This document shows positions 1-6,903 of a stretch of 19,460 nt of DNA, one piece after another. Positions within the stretch are counted from its first letter, which is position 1; the number at the start of each line of letters is the position of its first letter. The notes under the pieces are model-generated. The model did not search any database and had not been told where the DNA came from. It was given only the letters and a program-made list of their open reading frames with translations. The translations under genes were made by a program, and so were the position numbers. The stretch lies in the NCBI GenBank assembly GCA_014728975.1, contig WJKQ01000083.1, positions 1 to 19,460 on the forward strand, in the 5' to 3' direction. Source of the DNA: Candidatus Peregrinibacteria bacterium (lineage in GTDB: Bacteria; Patescibacteriota; Gracilibacteria; UBA1369; LOWO2-01-FULL-3).

Positions 1-8
1 AAATAATA

Positions 9-1091
9 ATGATAATAATAGGTTTGGGAATACTTGTTGGAATTGTTTTTCTGGGAATCAGAATAAAAGATATAAAAAAACCCGAAGAACAAAAGCTGGT
101 TTTTGAATATATTGAAGCGCTTAGAAAAGAATTTAGAGAAAGCAGTTTTGAAAACAGAAAGGAAACACAGCAAAGGCTTGATAATATACACGAAAGATTA
201 ACAAAAGGCCTGGAACAATCCTCAGAAACTCTACAGAAGCAGTTTGGCCAAAGCGCGAAATTGATTAAGGAAGTTACGGAAAGACTTACAAAACTGGATG
301 AAACAAATAAACAGGTATTAAATTTTTCGGAAAAAATGCAGAACCTGGAAAATATACTCAAAAACCCCAAACAAAGAGGGATTCTAGGTGAATATTTTTT
401 GGAGACGCTTTTAAGTCAGGTACTTCAGCCGAATCAATATAAAATGCAGTACGAATTTAAAGATAAACAAATAGTGGACTCGGTAATTTTTTTCAAAGAT
501 AAGATAATACCGATAGATGCTAAATTTTCTCTCGAAAAATATAATATGATAATGGAAGAAAAGGATAAAAATAAACGCGATAAACTTGAAAAAGAATTTA
601 AACTGGATATAAAAAACAGAATCGACGAAACGGCAAAATATATAAGACCTGAGGAAAATACAACAGAATTCGCATTTATGTTTATTCCGGCAGAAGGCAT
701 TTATTACAATCTATTAATTTATAAAGTGGGAACAATGGAGATAAACGCCAGCGATCTGATAGAATACGCTTTTAAAAAACATGTGATAATCGTTTCACCA
801 ACATCATTTTTTGCGTATTTAGAAACAGTCCTTCAGGGCTTAAAAGCTCTTAAAATGGAAGAATCAGTAAAAGAAATCATAAAAAAAGTTGGAAGACTGG
901 CTGATCATATGAACAGTTATGAAACATATCTTCAGAAAATGGGAAACAGCCTTGGAACTACTGTAAATATGTACAATAACGCTTATAAGGAATTCAATAA
1001 AATTGATAAAGACGTATATAAAATAACTGATGGTGAATCGGGCGGTAAAACAGACCCTGTTCTTATAGACAAACCAAAGATTGAAGATTAA
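9..1091 (+). CDS. rmuC: RmuC family DNA recombination protein
   Basis: RmuC-type protein of 360 residues. Family members are predicted nuclease-fold proteins thought to limit inversions at short inverted repeats and process aberrant DNA structures; the biochemistry is poorly known. A hydrophobic segment at residues 2-17 should anchor it in the membrane. It is followed by a charged heptad-rich stretch (about 20-110) typical of the RmuC coiled coil, then the RmuC domain (about 115-330) with the family motifs RGILGEYFLETLL, PIDAKFSLEKY, FIPAEGIYYNLL and VSPTSFFAYLETVLQGLK. The frame stays open to the window edge, so a start upstream of base 1 cannot be excluded. However, stop triplets at 4-6 and 7-9 in another frame give TAATAATG, a typical stop/start junction with a preceding gene. 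It leads a run with the CARDB and GDPD genes (27 nt and 2 nt gaps). No Shine-Dalgarno is visible. Confidence 0.9.
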   Translation: MIIIGLGILVGIVFLGIRIKDIKKPEEQKLVFEYIEALRKEFRESSFENRKETQQRLDNIHERLTKGLEQSSETLQKQFGQSAKLIKEVTERLTKLDETNKQVLNFSEKMQNLENILKNPKQRGILGEYFLETLLSQVLQPNQYKMQYEFKDKQIVDSVIFFKDKIIPIDAKFSLEKYNMIMEEKDKNKRDKLEKEFKLDIKNRIDETAKYIRPEENTTEFAFMFIPAEGIYYNLLIYKVGTMEINASDLIEYAFKKHVIIVSPTSFFAYLETVLQGLKALKMEESVKEIIKKVGRLADHMNSYETYLQKMGNSLGTTVNMYNNAYKEFNKIDKDVYKITDGESGGKTDPVLIDKPKIED

Positions 1092-1118
1092 ACTATAACA
1101 AAAATTAACATTAAGACT

Positions 1119-1607
1119 ATGGGAGTTCGTACAAAAGTATTAGTATCTGTTCTGCTCGTTGGCGCGGTTATTGGAATTTTGGTAATACAAACAGAAAATA
1201 GACAACTGTTTAAAGGTCAGATTTTTGAAGAACCGGAAGAAGAGGTTGAAATCGTAAGCAGAGAGGCACTGCCTGACTTAAAGCCGGATTTGGAAATTCT
1301 TCCACCCGAAAACGGGGAAAATGACATAATCGCAGACGTGACTATTGAAAATATAGGAGAAGGGGCAATTGTTGGGGGCCAGCCTTTTAATTACGCAATT
1401 TACATAGGAGGGGAGGAAGTCTTTACAAATAGTGATTCCTACAGCGCATTGGAGCCTGGTGATGCGTTTTCTTTCAATTATCCAATTCCCAGAACCATCT
1501 ATGGTTACGAAAACAGCGGAACTATTTCTGTGATATTGGACACTGAAGACACTATTAAAGAAAGCAACGAAGAAAATAATGAAATTGAAAAACAATACAA
1601 CTTCTAA
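1119..1607 (+). CDS. Membrane-anchored CARDB-domain protein
   Basis: 162-residue protein with one N-terminal membrane segment (residues about 6-23, preceded by MGVRTK) and an extracytoplasmic part. After an acidic linker (about 35-47) comes a CARDB-like beta-sandwich (about 52-160). It shows the usual pattern: PDLKPDLEILPP at the start, DVTIENIGEGAI in the middle, and VILDTEDTIKESNEENN near the end. CARDB domains are adhesion or scaffold modules of bacterial surface proteins, so a cell-surface role is inferred with no defined ligand. The hydrophobic segment has no cysteine for lipidation, so it probably works as an uncleaved anchor or signal peptide. It lies 27 nt after rmuC and 2 nt before the GDPD gene, so co-transcription is likely. 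No Shine-Dalgarno precedes the ATG. Confidence 0.75.
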   Translation: MGVRTKVLVSVLLVGAVIGILVIQTENRQLFKGQIFEEPEEEVEIVSREALPDLKPDLEILPPENGENDIIADVTIENIGEGAIVGGQPFNYAIYIGGEEVFTNSDSYSALEPGDAFSFNYPIPRTIYGYENSGTISVILDTEDTIKESNEENNEIEKQYNF

Positions 1608-1609
1608 AT

Positions 1610-2812
1610 ATGGCGGATCAAAAAAAGACATTGAACAAAGAAGAAGAACATATCCGGAAGTCTGGTAAAAGACAAAAAGATATAATGCGCGAGGAGAGAG
1701 AGGGATTGAGAAAAAGGATAAATGTGGGTAAGGAAACAAAAGAAAAACTCGAAGAAAGTAAAATTAAAAACTTTTTTGAAAGTGTTTTAGGTAAAGGAAG
1801 AATATCAAGATTTTTATCGGGAGTAACCGGATGGTTTGCGGATAAACTCGGTATTGGAAAAAAAGAAATATCCTGGGAAGAATTTACAAAAGAAATCGAA
1901 AAACAGGATAAAAAAACTAAAAACGAACCTCTAAATCTTGAAAAATTCATTGTTTCACATCGGGCGCTTGGATACGGCAGACATAAAGAAAATTCAGATA
2001 AAGCAATAGAAGCTTCTCTAAAAAGGGGAGAGGATCAGATAGAAATTGACCTGAGAAAAGGAGCGGATGGAGAAATCTATCTTGTACACGATTCAATAAA
2101 GAATGAAAAAAAACCCGAAAAAAAATATACAACACTTAAAGAAGCATTGAAAATTTTTGCCGGTCATAAAAATCAGGATGTTGTGATATTTTTTGACGTT
2201 AAAGAGCCCGGGATTGTAGGAATTCTGGATGAAATGATCGAAAATATAGATAATGAAAATAAAAATAGAAAACATTATATTCCGCTTTCAGAAAGACATT
2301 TTTTAATGAGTTTTAATCCGGAAATACTAAAAAGAGCTTTGGAAAAAAACAAAAAAAGACCGTTAATGTTCAGCTATTTGCCAACCGCTAAACTGCAGAC
2401 TGAAAAAGAAGCTGAAAAGGAAGGTAATATATTTGATTTATTCACAAAAAAACATGTTAGAAAAATTTGTAAAAAAATAGATTCATATACGGGAATGAAC
2501 CTGACAAAAGATCTTGAAAACCTTTCAATAAAAATAAATGGAAAAAATATGGAAGGCTCCAACCCTGAAGATGAAAATGTTCTGCATATCGACAGTGAAC
2601 TTCCCGGAAAGGATATTCTTTCAATGATAAGGAAAACAAATGGATACATTTGTATACCTTTCACGCTTGCGACTCCTGAAATTATAGAAAAAGCTCATGC
2701 TGAAGGAGTAAAAGTGGCCGTATGGGACGCGGAGGGTATTGAAATTCAAAGAGCGATTGCTCAGGGAGTTGATTTAATTATAAGTGACCGTCCTGATGTA
2801 ATGAAAAGTTAA
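1610..2812 (+). CDS. Glycerophosphodiester phosphodiesterase (GDPD) with N-terminal extension
   Basis: 400 residues. The C-terminal 290 or so form a GDPD-family TIM barrel, which hydrolyses glycerophosphodiesters to glycerol-3-phosphate and an alcohol. The active-site signatures are present: SHRALGYGRHKEN (HR...EN), IEIDLRKGADGEIYLVHD (E-x-D and HD), the strand DVVIFFDVKEPG, and the C-terminal GVKVAVWDAEG / GVDLIISDRPD pair. Residues 1-105 are an unusual basic, lysine-rich region with a short amphipathic or hydrophobic piece (about 58-85, FLSGVTGWFADKLG). It has no clear signal peptide, so it may sit on the inner membrane face. A less conserved insertion lies between about 260 and 330. In a cell that probably scavenges lipids, it could release glycerol-3-phosphate from host-derived headgroups (inference). 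Its TAA shares the four bases TTAA with the stop of the convergent helicase gene. Confidence 0.85.
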   Translation: MADQKKTLNKEEEHIRKSGKRQKDIMREEREGLRKRINVGKETKEKLEESKIKNFFESVLGKGRISRFLSGVTGWFADKLGIGKKEISWEEFTKEIEKQDKKTKNEPLNLEKFIVSHRALGYGRHKENSDKAIEASLKRGEDQIEIDLRKGADGEIYLVHDSIKNEKKPEKKYTTLKEALKIFAGHKNQDVVIFFDVKEPGIVGILDEMIENIDNENKNRKHYIPLSERHFLMSFNPEILKRALEKNKKRPLMFSYLPTAKLQTEKEAEKEGNIFDLFTKKHVRKICKKIDSYTGMNLTKDLENLSIKINGKNMEGSNPEDENVLHIDSELPGKDILSMIRKTNGYICIPFTLATPEIIEKAHAEGVKVAVWDAEGIEIQRAIAQGVDLIISDRPDVMKS

Positions 2813-5616
2813 ACGGCAGGACAAATAAGCCTGAAATCACAAAATTGGCAGTAAAAATTTGGTTTGGCCGGAAATTTTGAAACTTTCATTTCCTCGATTA
2901 ATTTACTTATTTCATTAATTAAATCATCAAGTTGTTCGTTTGTCCTGGTAGTTGAAACTTTTTTATTTTCTTCAAGAAAATAAATACTGAGTTTGGAGAC
3001 GGGGATTTTAAAAATATCTCTGCAGGCGAGCGCATAAATAGAAAGTTGTAAATCGTTTTTTAATTTTGGATCTTTAGGCATCCTGCCGGTTTTATAATCT
3101 ATTACTTCAAAAGTTCCGTCTTTTAGTTCATCAAGTCTGTCAATTCTTCCATTAATCAGATAATTGCCGATCTTAACATTAAAGGAGCGTTCAAGATATT
3201 TTGGAGCGATCCATGGATCTTTATTTTTATTATAATAATTTTTTAAAATTTCAAGGCCTTTCTTTTTTCTGGTTTCTTCGTGATTTTTACTTTCATATCC
3301 TTGAGAAATCCAGTTTTTTTCGTATATATTTTTCAAAAGACCAAAATCTACACTTTCACCATCTTTAATGTGTTGATAGAAATCTTTCAATGTTTCGTGG
3401 ATGCTTGTACCAAAATTGGTTGAATGTGAAGAAGGTATCGGAACTTTCATTAAATATCTGTAATTATACTTTAGAGGACAATCTTTGAATGTTTTAATCT
3501 GTGAATAACTAAGCCTGTTTCCTTTGAATGATGGTAAATTAAAAATAGAATTGCCGGGTTCCTTGAATTTTTTTAATTTTTCAACCGCATCCTCTTTTTC
3601 CTCATGATCGGTCCATATCGACATACCACTTTCATTGATCTCTTTGACAAATGGAGAGGCTTTCCATTTTTTGTTGCCTTCGTATCTGTCGCTGAATGTA
3701 ACGAATAATTTTTTTTTGGCTCTGGTCATAGCAACATAAAAAAGCCTTCTTTCTTCCTGTAAATGATAATCACCTTCAGGATAGATTTCTTTTGTTAATT
3801 TTTCGGGAATTTCAAAGGTTTCTCTTCTTTTTTTGGTGGGAAACCTGCTTTTGACAGCATCGACAATAAAAACATAATCAAATTCAAGACCTTTTGCTCC
3901 GTGTGCGGTTAAAATTTGAACTGATTCAAAATCGGCAAATTCATCACGAGAGAGAGAGGCATTAGCTTCTTCTAACAGATTTAGATAATTAACAAAATCA
4001 ATAACTGATCGATCTTCATTTTCATGCTCAAATTTTGTTACCTGGTTTGCGAATTCATTGATATTTTGCACTTCTTCATATTTATCATTCTCAAGCAGAA
4101 ACTTCAAATAGCCTGATTTTTTCATAAACTCATTAAGTAAATGACCTACCGAATTTTTCTTGGAAAATTCAATAAGATGAGTAAGAAGATCATAAATTTT
4201 TCTGACATTGCTTTCAGTGCCTGGGATCGCCATATTTCCATTATTAAATTCATTTTTTAAATACATAAAAATATTTTCCTTATTGGATTTTCCTAAAATT
4301 TCAAGAATTTCAGCCATTGAAATTTCAAAAATATCTATTTTCAATATTCTCAAAAGAGCGATATCGTTTCTTGGATTGGCGGTAAATTGAATCACCGAAA
4401 TAAGATCTTTTATTTCTTCAAGAGAAAGAAGACCTTTAGGATTTCTAACCTGATAGGGAAGACCTAGATATTTTAATTCATCAATAAAAGGATGAGTCAG
4501 ATTATTTGACCTTACAAGAATTGCAAAATTTTGAAATGGGATATTTTCATTTCGATGAAGAAATTTAATTTTTTCAGCGACAAACACAGATTCCTGTGTA
4601 AAAACAGGGAAATGATGGATCTCAATTGGTTCATTATGTTCCACATTACAATTCAATTTTTTGCTTAAACTTGCTTTTTCTTCAAGACGGTCGGGATTAT
4701 TATTTTGAATCAGACTATAGGCGCCGTCCAAAATATTTTTACAGCTTCTGTAATTTTCAAGTAATACGATTTTTTTATGATCTGGAAAAGCTTCCTGAAA
4801 TTTTAAAATATTACTCAGACTTGCACCGCGCCATTTATAAATACTCTGATCATCATCGCCGACAACAACTATATTTTCATGATCTTTAACAAGCTTCATT
4901 ACCAGCTGAAATTGTGCGTAATTTGTATCCTGAAATTCATCCACCAAAATATATTTATATTTTTTCTGATATTCGTTTAAAACTGATTTCCTCTTATTTA
5001 ACAGCTCAATAACTTTATAAGTAAGATCGCCAAAATCCAGATAGTTATTTTTCATTAAAAGATCCTGGTATTTTAAGTAAGCACTGGCTATTTCCTTCAT
5101 TTTATCTCCTTCTTCACCATCAAGTTTTTTAGAATAGTTAAGATAGCTTTCAGGGCTGATAAATTCATCCTTTAATTTATTAAAGTGTTTCAATAAATCA
5201 TAAATAAACCGATTTGGATTGCCCAGAGGCCTATAATAATCAAGTTCAAAAGAATAGAGATTTTTTTTAAAGAAAAACCATTGATCGACATCGGATAAAA
5301 TTTTAAATCCCGGATCGATACCTGTTTCAAGACCCGCGTCCCTTAAAATATTCTCGGAAAAAGCATGAAAAGTTTTGATACACAGTTCTTCATAACCGAG
5401 AGGCAACCTTAAATCAACCCTTTCAACCATTTCATTGGCGGCTTTTTCAGTAAAAGTAAGCGCGAGGATCTCATCGGATTTGGCTTTATTAAAGTTCAGT
5501 AAATTTATGATCCTCTCAGTAATAACTCTGGTTTTTCCCGTACCAGCTCCTGCGATAATTAAGAGAGGCCCCTTGTCATGATTCACCGCTTTAAGTTGTG
5601 CAGGATTTAATTCCAT
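2809..5616 (-). CDS. UvrD/PcrA-type helicase fused to PD-(D/E)XK Fe-S nuclease domain
   Basis: 935-residue superfamily 1A helicase-nuclease. Helicase motifs appear in order: I (AGAGTGKT, residues 22-29), II (LVDEFQDTN, about 225), III (VVGDDDQSIYKWRGA), V (LTAHGAKGLEFDYVF) and VI (FYVAMTRAKKKLFVTF). The last 270 or so residues form an AddB/RecB/Cas4-like nuclease: LSYSQIKTFKDCPLKY, then GRIDRLDELKDG and EVIDYKTG (the D...D-x-K catalytic core), ending in CQFCDFRLIC. The distant cysteine of FKDC plus C-x2-C-x5-C matches the four ligands of the 4Fe-4S cluster in AddB-type nucleases. One chain thus joins 3'-5' translocation to DNA end cutting, pointing to double-strand break or replication repair. 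It follows the S1 gene by 13 nt and is probably co-transcribed with it. A UvrD/PcrA name alone would miss the nuclease half. Confidence 0.9.
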   Translation of the reverse strand: MELNPAQLKAVNHDKGPLLIIAGAGTGKTRVITERIINLLNFNKAKSDEILALTFTEKAANEMVERVDLRLPLGYEELCIKTFHAFSENILRDAGLETGIDPGFKILSDVDQWFFFKKNLYSFELDYYRPLGNPNRFIYDLLKHFNKLKDEFISPESYLNYSKKLDGEEGDKMKEIASAYLKYQDLLMKNNYLDFGDLTYKVIELLNKRKSVLNEYQKKYKYILVDEFQDTNYAQFQLVMKLVKDHENIVVVGDDDQSIYKWRGASLSNILKFQEAFPDHKKIVLLENYRSCKNILDGAYSLIQNNNPDRLEEKASLSKKLNCNVEHNEPIEIHHFPVFTQESVFVAEKIKFLHRNENIPFQNFAILVRSNNLTHPFIDELKYLGLPYQVRNPKGLLSLEEIKDLISVIQFTANPRNDIALLRILKIDIFEISMAEILEILGKSNKENIFMYLKNEFNNGNMAIPGTESNVRKIYDLLTHLIEFSKKNSVGHLLNEFMKKSGYLKFLLENDKYEEVQNINEFANQVTKFEHENEDRSVIDFVNYLNLLEEANASLSRDEFADFESVQILTAHGAKGLEFDYVFIVDAVKSRFPTKKRRETFEIPEKLTKEIYPEGDYHLQEERRLFYVAMTRAKKKLFVTFSDRYEGNKKWKASPFVKEINESGMSIWTDHEEKEDAVEKLKKFKEPGNSIFNLPSFKGNRLSYSQIKTFKDCPLKYNYRYLMKVPIPSSHSTNFGTSIHETLKDFYQHIKDGESVDFGLLKNIYEKNWISQGYESKNHEETRKKKGLEILKNYYNKNKDPWIAPKYLERSFNVKIGNYLINGRIDRLDELKDGTFEVIDYKTGRMPKDPKLKNDLQLSIYALACRDIFKIPVSKLSIYFLEENKKVSTTRTNEQLDDLINEISKLIEEMKVSKFPAKPNFYCQFCDFRLICPAV

Positions 5617-5629
5617 TTATTTATAATTT

Positions 5630-6784
5630 TTACTCTTCCTTTTCTTCCTTTTCTTCTTCCTTTTCTTCTTTTACTTCTTCAGAACTTTCTTCCTTTTCAT
5701 TTAATGCTTTTATAGAAAGAGCAACTCGATGTTCTTCAGAATCAATTGAGATTATTTTTGCCTTTATTTTTTCTCCTACTTTAAGAACTTCTGAAGCATC
5801 GGAAATTTCTTCTTCCGACACTTCACTGACATGAATAAGACCGTTAATTTCATCATTTAATTTAACAAATGCTCCAAAAGGAGTAATTCTATTAATTTTG
5901 CCTTCTATAACGGTACCGACTTTATATTTTTTTGTCGCCTCGATCCATGGATCAGGCACAAGTCTTTTCATTGAAAGGCTGATTTTGTCTTTCTCTTTAC
6001 CAATAACAAGAACATCGACTTCTTCTCCCATTTTTCCATAATCATGTGGATCTTTGACATGTCCCCAGGCAATTTCTGAAATATGAACAAGCCCCTCAAG
6101 ACCATCAAATGTTACAAAAATACCAAACTTTACAATTCCACTTATTTTCCCTTTAATTTTTTGTCCTATTTCGAGTTTTTCAAAAGCCTCTTCTCTTTGA
6201 ATCTCTTCAGCGGCCTTTTCAGACAAAATCAATTTACCGCCTTCTTGATCCAGAGTAAGAATCTTAACTTTTAGAGGCGTACCAATTAATTTTTGAAGTC
6301 TGTTTAAAATTTCATTACTGTCGGCGCCATCAACACGGGGATAATGTAAGGGAGCAAGCTGTGAAACAGGAATAAAACCTTTAATTCCATCAACATTAAA
6401 TAGAAGTCCGCCTTTATTCGCTTCATTAGGTACGATTTCAACAACTTTGGAATTTTCATAAGCATCCACAAATTTATTCCAGGTTTTTTCCTGACTTGCC
6501 TTTCTTAATGAAAGGACAACCAGACCATCTTCATTTTCTTCTTCCAAAACATATGCTGAAACTTCATCTCCAGATTTTATATTTTTTATTGTACCTGTAC
6601 TGTCATACGCTTCATGACCGGTAATAATTCCCGTGGAAATACCATCAATATCAATTAAAGCTTTATTTTTTGATACTGAAATTACAGTACCGTCAACCAA
6701 TGTGCCGGGAATTGGTTTTTTTATTCCTTCGGCCCCTTTTAATAATTCATCCATCAAGGGACTTTCGACGTAAGAAATCATCAT
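5630..6784 (-). CDS. rpsA: Small-subunit ribosomal protein S1 (four S1 domains)
   Basis: 384 residues with four OB-fold S1 RNA-binding repeats at roughly 25-95, 110-190, 205-275 and 288-360. The last two are most canonical (KGKISGIVKFGIFVTFDGLEGLVHISE and EGKINRITPFGAFVKLNDEINGLIHVSE patterns). Four repeats match the compact S1 of non-proteobacterial lineages; E. coli has six. S1 helps the 30S subunit bind and unfold mRNA, which would suit a genome with almost no Shine-Dalgarno sequences. The C-terminus is a low-complexity Glu/Lys tail of about 25 residues. The start could be Met1, Met2 or Met11 (MDELLKG); Met1 is kept, with little to decide between them. The 119-nt gap after clpC contains two competing inverted repeats ending 9 nt before the start codon, a possible regulatory leader. 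Confidence 0.88.
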   Translation of the reverse strand: MMISYVESPLMDELLKGAEGIKKPIPGTLVDGTVISVSKNKALIDIDGISTGIITGHEAYDSTGTIKNIKSGDEVSAYVLEEENEDGLVVLSLRKASQEKTWNKFVDAYENSKVVEIVPNEANKGGLLFNVDGIKGFIPVSQLAPLHYPRVDGADSNEILNRLQKLIGTPLKVKILTLDQEGGKLILSEKAAEEIQREEAFEKLEIGQKIKGKISGIVKFGIFVTFDGLEGLVHISEIAWGHVKDPHDYGKMGEEVDVLVIGKEKDKISLSMKRLVPDPWIEATKKYKVGTVIEGKINRITPFGAFVKLNDEINGLIHVSEVSEEEISDASEVLKVGEKIKAKIISIDSEEHRVALSIKALNEKEESSEEVKEEKEEEKEEKEE

Positions 6785-6792
6785 AGCTTATT

Positions 6793-6901
6793 TTAGCAAG
6801 ATGTTTTAAAAAATATAAACTATTTGGAAAATAAACTATCTTGCTAATAAAAATGTTTTACTTTCAAATAGCAGGCAGATTATATGGACTATTTTTATTA
6901 G
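6793..6901 (-). promoter_or_regulatory. Two overlapping, mutually exclusive inverted repeats before rpsA
   Basis: In the clpC-rpsA gap there are two perfect inverted repeats. Repeat A pairs 6891-6901 with 6844-6854 (11 bp, atttttattag / ctaataaaaat). Repeat B pairs 6838-6847 with 6793-6802 (10 bp, atcttgctaa / ttagcaagat). The arms overlap at 6844-6847, so both stems cannot form fully at once. A weaker 7-bp pair (6866-6872 with 6820-6826) could compete as well. Neither stem is followed by a U-run on the transcribed strand, so they are not plain terminators. A leader switch or S1 autoregulatory site is possible but unproven; AT richness makes chance pairing a real alternative. Confidence 0.4.
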
Positions 6902-6903
6902 AG

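Noticed and set aside
5630..5834. + strand serine/phenylalanine-rich ORF (within 5598-5834)
   Set aside because: Antisense of the low-complexity Glu/Lys tail of ribosomal protein S1.
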